Origin: Anaerolineales bacterium
GTDB lineage: Bacteria > Chloroflexota > Anaerolineae > Anaerolineales > Villigracilaceae
Reading direction: 5' to 3'
Length of the DNA stretch: 53,653 nt
NCBI GenBank assembly: GCA_016789365.1
Contig: JAEURH010000009.1
Coordinates: forward strand, 1 to 53,653
Under the pieces are notes generated by a model. It saw only the letters and a list, made by a program, of their open reading frames with translations, was not told the DNA's origin and searched no databases. Positions within the stretch are counted from its first letter, which is position 1; each line of letters opens with the position of its first letter. A program made the translations under genes and the position numbers. Below are positions 8,197 to 16,944 of this stretch, in pieces.

Positions 8197-9069
8197 ATGC
8201 AGAGAAGACTCAAGATAGGTGTTCTGTATTCGCGTGTGCGCGTGGAAGAGAAATGGATTTTCGGCGCACTTGAAAAACGTGGCATTGATTATGACCGATT
8301 AGATGATCGTGCGATTCATTTTGATTTGAATAACCCAACACCGTGGCAATCGTATGATGCTGTGTTGGAAAGAAGCATTAGCTATAACAGTGGATTGTAT
8401 GCATTGCGATTGCTAAACGCATTTGGTGTGCCAACCGTAAACACTGCATCGGTTGCAGAAATTTGCGGTGATAAGTTAATGACCAGCGCCGCACTTGCAC
8501 GAGATAACGTTCCGCAACCACATAACATCACTGCATTTACACCTGAAGCCGCGTTAGAAGCGATTGAAGCATTTGGTTATCCTGTTGTGTTGAAACCGGT
8601 CGTTGGTTCATGGGGAAGATTGCTGGCAAAAATCAATGACCGTGATGCGGCAGAAGCTGTGTTGGAACATAAATCTACACTTGGGTCTGTGCAACATTCT
8701 GTTTTTTATATTCAAGAATATATTGAAAAACCTGGACGCGATATTCGTGCAATTGTGATTGGTGACAAAGTGTTGACGGCAATGTATCGCAAGTCTGAGC
8801 ATTGGATTACAAACACAGCACGCGGTGGTGAAGGTGAGTTATGTCCCATTACACCTGAGATTGAAGATTTATGTTTGCGAGCTGCAAAATCTGTAGGTGG
8901 TGGTGTGTTAGCTGTAGATTTGGTTGAACATCCTGAAAAAGGATTAGTGGTAAACGAAATTAATCACACCATGGAATTTCACACGATGCAACCTGTGAGT
9001 GGAATTGATATTGCAGGCGAGATTGTTGAATACACGGTTAGTGCAGCGAAAGAAAAGGTAGAAGCATGA
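8197..9069 (+). CDS. argX: LysW-glutamate (or -aminoadipate) ligase, ArgX/LysX
   Basis: This ATP-grasp ligase of 290 aa joins an amino acid to the C-terminal Glu of LysW. It begins with [20 protein letters not shown] and has the conserved GGSWGRL-type loop (here [14 protein letters not shown]), [19 protein letters not shown] and the metal-binding [14 protein letters not shown] near the end. The family uses glutamate for arginine synthesis or 2-aminoadipate for lysine synthesis. The neighbours are all arginine genes, so the glutamate role is inferred; dual use cannot be excluded from sequence. GGAG lies 9 nt before the ATG. The stop overlaps the next ATG by 4 nt. Confidence 0.92.
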   Translation: MQRRLKIGVLYSRVRVEEKWIFGALEKRGIDYDRLDDRAIHFDLNNPTPWQSYDAVLERSISYNSGLYALRLLNAFGVPTVNTASVAEICGDKLMTSAALARDNVPQPHNITAFTPEAALEAIEAFGYPVVLKPVVGSWGRLLAKINDRDAAEAVLEHKSTLGSVQHSVFYIQEYIEKPGRDIRAIVIGDKVLTAMYRKSEHWITNTARGGEGELCPITPEIEDLCLRAAKSVGGGVLAVDLVEHPEKGLVVNEINHTMEFHTMQPVSGIDIAGEIVEYTVSAAKEKVEA

Positions 9070-10037
9070 ACACGCAATTATTACAACCTATTTTGAATCA
9101 GGAATTTGTGATGAAAAAAGATTTTCTGCATATTGCTGATCTTTCTCCAGTGGAGATACAAGATTTATTAGACCTTGCGATTGCTTTGAAGAAAGAATAT
9201 TTCAACGGTGGGAACCCGCCTGTGTTGAAAGGCAAAGCATTGGCAATGGTCTTTCAAAAACCAAGTTTGCGAACGCGCGTTTCTTTTGAAATGGCGATGC
9301 AACATTTAGGCGGTCATGCCATGTATCTTTCGCCTGCAGAGATTGGACTTGGTCAACGTGAATCAATTGCAGATGTGGCCAGAGTTTTATCAGGTTATGT
9401 GCAAGGCATTATGGCGCGCGTTTTTGACCATGAACATATTGTCGAGTTAGCCAAATGGGCGAGTGTGCCTGTGATTAATGGTCTCACTGATTACAACCAC
9501 CCATGCCAAGCATTGGCAGATGCATTAACCATTCAAGAAAAATTTGGTACAGCCAGAGGCTTGAATGTCACGTATATTGGTGATGGAAATAATGTCGCAG
9601 TGTCATTGATGCATGTGTGTGCCAAACTCGGTTGGAATTTTACGATTGCAAATCCAGCTGGGTATGAAATCGCTCCAAGTGCAGTTGAAATTGCAAAGCA
9701 AATCACACCTGAAACAGGTGCAGAGATTTCTTTTTATAACAATCCACATGATGCAGTTAAAGATGCGGATGTGATTTATACCGATACGTGGACTAGCATG
9801 GGTCAAGAAGAAGAAACAGCCAAACGTGAAGAAGCATTTGCAGAATATCAGGTCAATCATCGGTTAGTCAGCGAAGCGAAGAAAGATTCAATTGTCATGC
9901 ATTGTTTGCCTGCACATCGTAATCATGAATTGACAGATGAAGTTGCTGATGGTTCGCAATCTGTAATTTTTCCTCAAGCGCATAATCGTTTGCATGCACA
10001 AAAAGCAATTTTGGCACGCGCCTTTGGAGTTGCATAA
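9066..10037 (+). CDS. argF: Ornithine carbamoyltransferase
   Basis: ArgF transfers the carbamoyl group to ornithine, giving citrulline. Seen motifs are the carbamoyl-phosphate loop [11 protein letters not shown], the [11 protein letters not shown] segment and HCLPAHR, as in true ornithine carbamoyltransferases. The start at 9066 overlaps argX by 4 nt (ATGA) and gives 323 aa. A start at 9111 ([12 protein letters not shown]) has an AGGAA site 8 nt upstream and fits the usual family N-terminus, so it is an equally good choice. The gene sits inside the LysW block, between argX and argC, and consumes the product of carAB. Confidence 0.95.
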   Translation: MNTQLLQPILNQEFVMKKDFLHIADLSPVEIQDLLDLAIALKKEYFNGGNPPVLKGKALAMVFQKPSLRTRVSFEMAMQHLGGHAMYLSPAEIGLGQRESIADVARVLSGYVQGIMARVFDHEHIVELAKWASVPVINGLTDYNHPCQALADALTIQEKFGTARGLNVTYIGDGNNVAVSLMHVCAKLGWNFTIANPAGYEIAPSAVEIAKQITPETGAEISFYNNPHDAVKDADVIYTDTWTSMGQEEETAKREEAFAEYQVNHRLVSEAKKDSIVMHCLPAHRNHELTDEVADGSQSVIFPQAHNRLHAQKAILARAFGVA

Positions 10038-11071
10038 TGACGAGTGTATCGATTATCGGTGGTTCGGGATACGGCGGTGGTGAGTTAATAAGATTGTTGT
10101 TGGGTCATCCAAATGTTCAAATCAAACAAGTCACATCGCGTTCGCGTGTGGGTGAGTATGTCTATCAAACACATCCAAATTTAAGAAAACGAACGCAATT
10201 GAAATTTAGTGACCCATCTCAACTTGAACCTGTTGATGTTTTGTTTTTGGCACAACCACATGGTCAGGCGCAACATAATATTGAAGCATATGCAAAACTT
10301 GGTACAAAAATTATTGACCTTGCGGCAGATTTCCGTTTGCGTGATGCAAATTTTTATGAGCAATGGTATGGTGAAAAACATGCTGCGCCTGAATGGTTAA
10401 ATAAATTTGTATATGGTTTACCTGAATTGCATCGTGCTGAAATGGCGAATGCAAATTACATCAGTGGTGTGGGGTGTAATGCAACGGCGAGCAACTTGGC
10501 TTTGTTACCTTTAATCAAAGCAGATTTGTTGGATTTATCATCCTCGATTTTTATTGAAATTAAAGTGGGTTCATCTGAAGGTGGTGCTGAAGGAAATTCT
10601 GGTTCGCTTCATGCGGAACGTGCTAACGTCATTCGCACTTTCTCTGCATTTGGTCATCGCCACACTGCGGAAGTGATTCAAGAAATGGGAGTCAAAGATA
10701 TTTCATTGACGATGACTGCTGTGGACTTGGTGCGTGGCGTTTTAGCAACGGCTCATGCTAAGGTGAAAGCTGGTGTGGCGACAAAAGATTTGTGGAAAGC
10801 CTACAGAGCAGTTGCCAATGAAAACCCATTCATTCGCGTGGTCAAAGAACAACGTGGCATTTATCGCGTTCCAGAGCCAAAGATTTTAGCTGGTTCAAAT
10901 TACGCCGATTTAGGTTTTGAATTAGATGAAAGCAATGGTCATATTGTAGCGATGTGTGCGATTGATAATCTAATGAAGGGTGCTTCTGGTTCTGCGGTGC
11001 AATGTATGAATTTGATGATGGGTTGGGATGAAACTCTCGGACTTGATTTTGCAGGGTTACATCCAATTTAA
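10037..11071 (+). CDS. argC: LysW-glutamyl-phosphate reductase (ArgC/LysY)
   Basis: The enzyme reduces the LysW-bound acyl phosphate to the semialdehyde with NADPH. The 344 aa begin with a Rossmann loop SIIGGSGYGGGELIRLL (GxGxxG type) and have the catalytic Cys147 in SGVGCNATAS. The Cys-Asn-Ala version of this motif is that of the ArgC/LysY branch. It overlaps the argF stop by one base (TAATG). In the context of lysW, argX and argB the natural substrate is LysW-glutamyl phosphate. Confidence 0.94.
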   Translation: MTSVSIIGGSGYGGGELIRLLLGHPNVQIKQVTSRSRVGEYVYQTHPNLRKRTQLKFSDPSQLEPVDVLFLAQPHGQAQHNIEAYAKLGTKIIDLAADFRLRDANFYEQWYGEKHAAPEWLNKFVYGLPELHRAEMANANYISGVGCNATASNLALLPLIKADLLDLSSSIFIEIKVGSSEGGAEGNSGSLHAERANVIRTFSAFGHRHTAEVIQEMGVKDISLTMTAVDLVRGVLATAHAKVKAGVATKDLWKAYRAVANENPFIRVVKEQRGIYRVPEPKILAGSNYADLGFELDESNGHIVAMCAIDNLMKGASGSAVQCMNLMMGWDETLGLDFAGLHPI

Positions 11072-11080
11072 GGATATACA

Positions 11081-11902
11081 ATGAGTGATGAATCTTCGAT
11101 TACAGTTGTAAAACTTGGTGGCACAGAAGGTGTAGATTTTTCTGCGATTTGTGCAGATGCAAAAGAATTATTAGGACAAGGCAAACGCCTTGTTTTTGTG
11201 CATGGTGGTTCTGCAGAAGCGAATGCACTTGGCGAAGGCTTGGGTACTCCGCCAAAGATGATTACTTCACCTTCTGGTTATACATCACGATATACAGATA
11301 GAAAAACTTTAGAAATCTTTCTGATGGCAGTCAATGGAAAAGTCAATTCATTGTTGACAGAACAATTACAAATGTTGGGAGTCAATGCTTTTGGATTATG
11401 TGGACTCGATGGCAAGTTAATGCAAGCCACCAGAAAAGATTCCATTCAAAGCATTGAAAATGGCAAACGAAAAATTATTCGTGATGATTACACAGGAAAG
11501 ATCGAAACGATTAATAGCGAATTGTTGTTAATGCTGTTGAATGCTGGTTATCTTCCAGTGATTGCGCCTGTGGCTGTTAGCGAAAAGGGTGAAGCCTTAA
11601 ATGTAGATGCAGACCGTGCGGCGGCGATGGTTGCATCTGCTTTGAAAGCATCGAATCTTTTATTGCTTACAGCAGTGCCTGGGTTGATGAAAAATTTTCC
11701 AGATGAATCAACACTCATTCGGCAACTGCCGCAGAGTCAACTCCCAGCGGCGAGTGAAGCGGCGCAAGGTCGCATGAAGAAAAAAGTTTTAGGTGCAGAA
11801 GAAGCGTTGAAAGGCGGCGTGAGTCGCGTCATCATTGCAGATGGTCGAATTCAAAATCCAATCTCAAATGCCTTGGCAGGAAATGGAACAGTGATTCAAT
11901 GA
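11081..11902 (+). CDS. argB: LysW-glutamate kinase (ArgB/LysZ)
   Basis: A member of the amino acid kinase family (273 aa) that phosphorylates the side-chain carboxyl of LysW-bound glutamate. It begins with VVKLGGTEGVDF, a variant of the KxGG nucleotide-binding start, has the glycine loop FVHGGSAEAN, and later LNVDADRAAAMVA. These are LysZ-like rather than like acetylglutamate kinase (there HGGGPQI). AAGGAT lies close upstream. Its end overlaps argD by 4 nt. Confidence 0.93.
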   Translation: MSDESSITVVKLGGTEGVDFSAICADAKELLGQGKRLVFVHGGSAEANALGEGLGTPPKMITSPSGYTSRYTDRKTLEIFLMAVNGKVNSLLTEQLQMLGVNAFGLCGLDGKLMQATRKDSIQSIENGKRKIIRDDYTGKIETINSELLLMLLNAGYLPVIAPVAVSEKGEALNVDADRAAAMVASALKASNLLLLTAVPGLMKNFPDESTLIRQLPQSQLPAASEAAQGRMKKKVLGAEEALKGGVSRVIIADGRIQNPISNALAGNGTVIQ

Positions 11903-13080
11903 ACACAAATGAAATTATCGAAATCGAAAATAAATATACATCGGGGACATATGCGAAACAGTCGCTTGTGATTGTGCGTGGACAAGGTGCTTCGTTATTT
12001 GATGCGGATGGAAAAGAATATTTGGATTGTTCATCAGGACATGGCGTTGCGAATCTCGGTCATGCTCACCCGAAAATTGCTGAGGCAATCTATAAGCAGG
12101 CGAATACGCTGATAACTCTTTTTGAGTCGTTTCCAAATGACCAACGCGCGATGTTGATGAAAAAAATTACCGCGTTAGTTCCTGGATTAGATAGAGTTTT
12201 TCTTTGTAATTCTGGAACTGAATCTGTGGAAGCGGCATTTAAATTTGCACGCATCTCAACTGGACGAAAAAATATTGTCGCGGCAATGCGCGCATTTCAT
12301 GGACGAACGTATGGTTCATTATCTGCGACATTCAATAAAAAATATCGTGAAGGTTTTGAACCGCTTGTGCCTGGGTTTAGTCATGTATCTTATAACAATA
12401 TTGAAGCGTTAGAGAAAGCGGTCAATGAAGAGACTGCTGCTGTGATTTTAGAAGTGGTGCAAGGCGAAGGTGGCGTGTACCCTGCGACGATTGAATATGT
12501 TCAAGCTGCACGAAGAATTTGTGATGAACGTGGTGCGTTGTTGATTGTGGATGAAATTCAAACAGGCTTTGGTCGCACTGGAAAATTTTTTGCTATTGAA
12601 CATTTTGGAATCACACCTGATTTATTGTGCTGTGCAAAGTCATTGGCAGGTGGTGTTCCAATGGGTGCTGTATTGATTGGAAAAAATGTTAAGAACTTAA
12701 CTCCAGGCGTACATGGCTCAACATTTGGTGGAAATCCGCTTTCATGTGCGGCTGCAAATGCGGCATTGGATGTTATTAAAGAAGAAGATTTAGTTGGGCA
12801 GTCAGAAGCGAAGGGGAAATACTTGATGGAAAAATTGAAAGCGATTCAATCTCCAAATATTCGTGAGATTCGTGGAATGGGTTTGATGGTTGGAATTGAG
12901 ATGAAACAAAAAGTTGCTCCTTATATCAAAGCGTTACAAGAGGCGAATATCATCGCTTTGAATGCGGGAATGACGGTCGTTCGTTTGTTGCCTCCGTTGG
13001 TGATTACTTACGAACAATTGGATCATTTAGTAGATGCATTGACCGAAGTTTTGGTGATGGATTTAAGTTCAGCAGAGTAG
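11899..13080 (+). CDS. argD: LysW-glutamate-semialdehyde aminotransferase (ArgD/LysJ)
   Basis: A class III PLP aminotransferase (393 aa) that converts the LysW-bound semialdehyde to LysW-ornithine, using glutamate as donor. CNSGTESVEAAFKFAR is the phosphate-binding region, Asp218 in IVDEIQTGFGRTG binds the pyridine ring, and Lys247 in CCAKSLAGG forms the Schiff base. It is the usual length for the family and overlaps argB by 4 nt (ATGA), which supports coupled translation. Confidence 0.94.
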   Translation: MNTNEIIEIENKYTSGTYAKQSLVIVRGQGASLFDADGKEYLDCSSGHGVANLGHAHPKIAEAIYKQANTLITLFESFPNDQRAMLMKKITALVPGLDRVFLCNSGTESVEAAFKFARISTGRKNIVAAMRAFHGRTYGSLSATFNKKYREGFEPLVPGFSHVSYNNIEALEKAVNEETAAVILEVVQGEGGVYPATIEYVQAARRICDERGALLIVDEIQTGFGRTGKFFAIEHFGITPDLLCCAKSLAGGVPMGAVLIGKNVKNLTPGVHGSTFGGNPLSCAAANAALDVIKEEDLVGQSEAKGKYLMEKLKAIQSPNIREIRGMGLMVGIEMKQKVAPYIKALQEANIIALNAGMTVVRLLPPLVITYEQLDHLVDALTEVLVMDLSSAE

Positions 13081-13121
13081 CGGATTGCCTTCGGCAAAGC
13101 GGATAAGCGGATTGGAAACGG
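13081..13121 (+). repeat. CGGAT-type spacer repeat between argD and argE
   Basis: The spacer is built from CGGATTGCC, TTCGGCAA, AGCGGATAAGCGGATT and ACGGATG words and contains the small hairpin TTGCC-TTC-GGCAA. The same words occur after carB at 4974-5020, so this is a dispersed repeat. Confidence 0.5.
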
Positions 13122-14198
13122 ATGAGTGATTTTGATACTTTAATTGGTTTGGTCTCACGATACAGCCCTTCGGGAAGTGAACGAAGGGCTGTTGAATGGT
13201 TGGTAGAGCGAATGAAATCGCTTGGCTATGATGAATCTTTTATAGATGAAGTAGGCAATGCAGTTGGCGTGATAGGGAAAGGGGAAAAGCAAGTTATTTT
13301 GTTAGGTCACATTGATACGGTGTCTGGTGAAATTAAAGTTGACCTCACCCCTAACCCCTCTCCTGAGAGGAGAGGGGAAGTTGTATATGGGCGTGGTTCT
13401 GTGGATGCGAAAGGTCCACTGGCGTGTTTCGTGGATGCAGTTGCAAATGTAGGCATCAAAGATGGATGGCAGTTTGTTGTGATTGGAGCAATAGAAGAGG
13501 AAAGAGATTCGGAAGGGGCAAGATTTGTTGTCAATCAATATAAACCAGACTTTGCAATTATCGGTGAGCCAAATCATTGGGACAGAATCGCACTTGGATA
13601 TAAAGGAAGTGCTTGGGCGAATGTGATTGTTAAACGCGAGCAGACTCACACAGCCAGTGGAGAAGAAACTGCGGCAGAAGTGGCTGTGGATGTTTGGTTG
13701 AAAATCAAAGCGTATGTGAATGGATTCAATGAAGATAAGAAAAGAGTATTTGACCAGTTGTTATTGACTTTGCGCGGAATTGATTCAAGTCAAGATGGTT
13801 TTGAGCAACAAGCAACTCTTAAGGTTGGAGTCCGTTTGCCTGTGGAAGTATCACCAGAAGATTGGTATCAACGTTTGAAAGAAATTGTTGGAGATGCAAA
13901 TGTTGAACCAAAAGGTTTTGCAATCCCAGCATGGGCATGCGAGAAAAACACTCAGCTAGTACGAAGTTTCTTAAGCGGAATCAGGTCACAAGGTGGCGAG
14001 CCGCGTTTCGTCTATAAAACAGGAACAGCGGATTTGAATATCGTCGCACCTGTGTGGAAATGTCCAGCAGTTGTGTATGGTCCAGGAGATTCTACATTAG
14101 ATCACACACCGAATGAACATATTGAGTTAGAAGAATATGCAAAGTCAGTGATTGTGTTGAGCGAAACTTTGAAAAAATTAACATCCCCCACACAGTGA
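13122..14198 (+). CDS. argE: LysW-ornithine hydrolase (ArgE/LysK)
   Basis: A zinc-dependent M20-family amidase (358 aa) that frees ornithine from LysW. Metal ligands are seen as His63 in GHIDTV, Asp95 in GRGSVDAKGPLA and the Glu pair in GAIEEERDSEG; Asp65 and Glu125 are the likely catalytic pair. Residues of about 74-86 (DLTPNPSPERRGE) are encoded by the REP-like palindrome at 13341-13378 and have no counterpart in the family, which reads almost directly from HIDTV-GEI to YGRG. The insertion keeps the frame and lies on the loop between the two metal motifs. It is the last gene of the operon and ends 2 nt from the convergent XRE gene. Confidence 0.92.
   Translation: MSDFDTLIGLVSRYSPSGSERRAVEWLVERMKSLGYDESFIDEVGNAVGVIGKGEKQVILLGHIDTVSGEIKVDLTPNPSPERRGEVVYGRGSVDAKGPLACFVDAVANVGIKDGWQFVVIGAIEEERDSEGARFVVNQYKPDFAIIGEPNHWDRIALGYKGSAWANVIVKREQTHTASGEETAAEVAVDVWLKIKAYVNGFNEDKKRVFDQLLLTLRGIDSSQDGFEQQATLKVGVRLPVEVSPEDWYQRLKEIVGDANVEPKGFAIPAWACEKNTQLVRSFLSGIRSQGGEPRFVYKTGTADLNIVAPVWKCPAVVYGPGDSTLDHTPNEHIELEEYAKSVIVLSETLKKLTSPTQ
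13341..13378 (+). repeat. REP-like palindrome inserted in frame in argE
   Basis: GACCTCACCCC leads into CCCCTCTCCT (13355-13364) and AGGAGAGGGG (13368-13377). It is nearly the same sequence as the intergenic copy at 5281-5317. The translated repeat gives LTPNPSPERRGE. Confidence 0.8.
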
Positions 14199-14200
14199 AG

Positions 14201-14881
14201 TTAAGCGCGACTCAAAACCACCCACACAGCCCTTGTTGGTTTGTTACTTTTATTTACAAGGCGATGTGGCGTTGTAGATTCAAAAATAATACTATCGCCA
14301 GCACCTAATGTATAAGACTCAAAACCTAATTCAACAACAAGCTGTCCTTCTAAAATTAAACCAAACTCTCTACCTTCATGATGCGACATATTGTCACCAG
14401 ACATGGCTTGGGGCTCGTAAGTAATTTCCAGAAACTCAGCTCCGCTTTCCGCAAGCGCAGTGAGGCGAGACCACGTCACCCCGCCTTTTAATTGAATCAC
14501 AGGTCGGCTACTGGCATGAACAATAGAGGATGATTGTGTTCGAGGCGGGAATTCTTTAACAACTTCAGCAACTCCTTTTAGGTTTGCATCTCTCATTTCG
14601 CTGGCAGTCATTTCCCCAATCACACCATTCAATGTATTTCCTGAAGAATTGGTTTCGTTTTCTTCGGGGAAAAAATAATCAATCGAAACATTCAATGCCG
14701 AAGCAATGCTATATAAAGAACGCACCGATGGAAAAACCTTCCCCGTTTCAATCTGGCTCAACATGCTCGCACTAATTTCGGCTTTATCTGCTAACTCGCG
14801 CAGGCTCATTTCATGTTCTTGACGAACTGCTCGAAGCTTCTCTCCAATGGCACGGGCTTGATGAGGGGTTGTGTCAGTCAT
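14201..14881 (-). CDS. XRE-family regulator with cupin sensor domain
   Basis: The 226-aa protein has an N-terminal helix-turn-helix (about 12-66: LRAVRQEHEMSLRELADKA, then SASMLSQIETGK) and a C-terminal cupin domain (about 150-224, with MSHHEGREFGLILEGQL and HRLVNKSN). Regulators of this type usually repress or activate an adjacent catabolic or transport operon, the cupin binding a small ligand. It is divergent from the 15057 cluster and the spacer holds three copies of a TTCAGT-type motif, so it probably controls both itself and that cluster. It converges on argE with only 2 nt between the stops and no terminator seen. Confidence 0.9.
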   Translation of the reverse strand: MTDTTPHQARAIGEKLRAVRQEHEMSLRELADKAEISASMLSQIETGKVFPSVRSLYSIASALNVSIDYFFPEENETNSSGNTLNGVIGEMTASEMRDANLKGVAEVVKEFPPRTQSSSIVHASSRPVIQLKGGVTWSRLTALAESGAEFLEITYEPQAMSGDNMSHHEGREFGLILEGQLVVELGFESYTLGAGDSIIFESTTPHRLVNKSNKPTRAVWVVLSRA

Positions 14882-14902
14882 TAGTCACCTAAGCCGATTA
14901 TA

Positions 14903-15021
14903 TTCAGTTATTATGAACAAAGCAAGCCATTTTGAGGCAAATAACCTTAAAATATTCTATTTTTGTTCAGTATTTATTGACAAAACAATTTAATTCAATA
15001 TAATGTGTTCAGTTTAATTAA
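14903..15021 (+). promoter_or_regulatory. Three phased TTCAGT direct repeats, candidate XRE operator
   Basis: Copies start at 14903 (TTCAGTTATTATGAA, itself a TTCA-N7-TGAA palindrome), 14966 (TTCAGTATTTATTGA) and 15008 (TTCAGTTTAATTAA). Their spacings are 63 and 42 nt, that is 6 and 4 turns of 10.5 bp, so they lie on one face of the helix. They flank the promoter of the 15057 cluster and lie just upstream of the regulator gene. Binding by the adjacent XRE protein is inferred. Confidence 0.5.
14977..15004 (+). promoter_or_regulatory. Promoter of the 15057-31051 cluster
   Basis: TTGACA (14977-14982), a 16-nt spacer and TATAAT (14999-15004) are both full consensus boxes. TTCAGT motifs overlap or flank both boxes, so the strong core promoter is probably repressed. 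Confidence 0.85.
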
Positions 15022-15056
15022 AATATCCTGCAAGTATCCCAACGGAGCGTCTGTTC

Positions 15057-15941
15057 ATGGCAAAACTCGGATTTGTTGGTTTGGGCTTGATGGGAAGTCG
15101 AATTGTAAAGCGTTTGTTAGATGCCGGACATGAAGTCTATGGCTATAACCGCACGCGGGCGAAAGCCGAATCTCTGATTCAAGCTGGAATGCGCTGGAAA
15201 AATTCACCGAAAGAAGTGGCTGAAGCCGCCGATATCACGCTGAGTATGGTCGCGGATACGGCGGCTTTGTCGTCCATAACTGATGGAGATAAGGGGATTT
15301 TGGCTGGGCTCTCGACTGGAAAGATTTATGCGGATATGAGTACTGTCAGCCCAGAAACAACCCGCCTCATTGCTAGACGTGTAGCGGATTCTGGCGCGGA
15401 GATGTTAGATGCTCCCGTGTCTGGGAGCGTTTCGGCTGTGGAGGCTGGCAATTTGATTATTTATGTTGGGGGAAACAAAGAAGCCTTAGAAAAAGTTCGC
15501 CCCATTTTTGAGCAATTGAGTCAAAAAGTTATTTATGTTGGCGAAAGTGGTCAAGCCGTTTCGATGAAGATTGCCATTAATCTCAATATTGCTCCGCAAC
15601 TAATTTCTTTATTTGAAGGTGTATTGCTGGCGGAACGAAGTGGTATTCCCCGCGTCGAAGCATTGGATGGATTATTAAGTAGCGTTGCCGCATCTACTGC
15701 CATGAAGTATCGAGCACCATTTGTTTTGAAAATGCCAGAAGAAGTTTGGTTCAGCGCGGCGATGATGAAAAAAGATATTCAATTGGCATTGGATTTAGGC
15801 AAAGAGTTAGGCGTGACGTTAAAAACTGCTGAACTTGCAAATGAAATGCTGACCCAAGCCATTGAAATGGGCTGGGGAGATGAGGATTTTGCAGTCTTGT
15901 TCAAGGTGGTAGAACAACTCTCCCCGAAGAAAGAGGCGTGA
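15057..15941 (+). CDS. NAD(P)-dependent beta-hydroxyacid dehydrogenase (HIBADH/GarR family)
   Basis: The 294-aa protein has an N-terminal Rossmann motif GFVGLGLMGSRI, the substrate loop DAPVSGSVSAVEAGNL (about 118-133) and the catalytic Lys171 with Asn175 in SMKIAINL. The family covers 3-hydroxyisobutyrate dehydrogenase and tartronate semialdehyde reductase; exact substrate cannot be read from sequence. It is the first gene of the cluster behind the XRE promoter and ends one base before E1 alpha. A reductase of this kind next to amidohydrolases and bicupins recalls ureide pathways, where GlxR reduces tartronate semialdehyde, but that link is only suggestive. Confidence 0.88.
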   Translation: MAKLGFVGLGLMGSRIVKRLLDAGHEVYGYNRTRAKAESLIQAGMRWKNSPKEVAEAADITLSMVADTAALSSITDGDKGILAGLSTGKIYADMSTVSPETTRLIARRVADSGAEMLDAPVSGSVSAVEAGNLIIYVGGNKEALEKVRPIFEQLSQKVIYVGESGQAVSMKIAINLNIAPQLISLFEGVLLAERSGIPRVEALDGLLSSVAASTAMKYRAPFVLKMPEEVWFSAAMMKKDIQLALDLGKELGVTLKTAELANEMLTQAIEMGWGDEDFAVLFKVVEQLSPKKEA

Positions 15942-15942
15942 A

Positions 15943-16944
15943 ATGGCTCAAGTGAAAACGAAAAAATCGGAATCTATATCTACTATTGACCGCGAACAAT
16001 TGCTTCACATGTACGAGCAAATGTTCAAGATTCGCGCATTTGAAGAACAAGTCAATGAGTTGTATCAAAGCGCGAAGATGCCCGGCTTAGCACATTTATA
16101 CATTGGTGAAGAAGCGATTGCAGTTGGAGTGTGTGAAGCGTTGAATAAAGAAGATTACATCACCAGCACACATCGCGGGCATGGACATTGTTTAGCAAAA
16201 GGCGCATCGATAGATAAGATGTTTGCCGAATTGCTGGGTAAGGATGCTGGGTATTGTCATGGCAAAGGTGGCTCAATGCACATTGCCGACCAAGATACAG
16301 GAAACCTCGGCGCGAATGCAATTGTTGGCGGAAGTTCTGGGATTGCAACAGGCGCGGCATTTGCTAGCAAACGATTAGGAAATGGACGAGTTGCAGTTTG
16401 TTTTTTCGGTGAAGGTGCATTAGGGCAAGGGCTTGTGTATGAATCAATGAACATGGCACAGTTGTGGAAGTTACCTGTGATTTATGTCTGTGAAAATAAT
16501 TTGTATAACGAATATACACATCATTCGGAATCCACAGCGGGTAGTATGAAAGCACGTGCAGAAGCGTTTGGTATTTTGACAGTAGAAGTAGATGGACAGA
16601 ATGTTCGTGAAGTTCATGAAACCGCAATCAAACTTGTAGAACACGCACGCAAGGGAGAAGGTCCAGCATTTATGTTGTGTAACACCTATCGCTATCACGG
16701 ACATCATGTGGGGGATATTGCTAGAGAGTATTACAGACCCAAAGAAGAAGAATTGAAATGGAAAAATGATAATGACCCGCTCAAGAATTTATCGAGTTGG
16801 TTAACTGAAAATGGTTTGGCAGATGCTGGCATTTTTGAGCAAATTGAGTCTACAGTTTCAAAAGAAGTAGAAGAAGCAGTCAATTTTGCGTTGAATGCCC
16901 CCTTCCCCGCTCCAGAAGAGGTGACGAACCATGTCTATGCCTAA
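15943..16944 (+). CDS. TPP-dependent 2-oxoacid/acetoin dehydrogenase E1, alpha subunit
   Basis: The 333 aa fold as a pyruvate-dehydrogenase-type E1 alpha. The thiamine-pyrophosphate motif starts at GEGALGQG and ends at CENN, with Glu in place of the common Asp of GDG. THRGHGHCLAKGA and GYCHGKGGSMHIAD resemble the AcoA branch that includes acetoin dehydrogenase. With E1 beta it would decarboxylate a 2-oxoacid (or cleave acetoin) and load the acyl group on the lipoyl arm of the E2 at 19424. No E3 gene is in the window. It overlaps E1 beta by 14 nt. Confidence 0.9.
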   Translation: MAQVKTKKSESISTIDREQLLHMYEQMFKIRAFEEQVNELYQSAKMPGLAHLYIGEEAIAVGVCEALNKEDYITSTHRGHGHCLAKGASIDKMFAELLGKDAGYCHGKGGSMHIADQDTGNLGANAIVGGSSGIATGAAFASKRLGNGRVAVCFFGEGALGQGLVYESMNMAQLWKLPVIYVCENNLYNEYTHHSESTAGSMKARAEAFGILTVEVDGQNVREVHETAIKLVEHARKGEGPAFMLCNTYRYHGHHVGDIAREYYRPKEEELKWKNDNDPLKNLSSWLTENGLADAGIFEQIESTVSKEVEEAVNFALNAPFPAPEEVTNHVYA

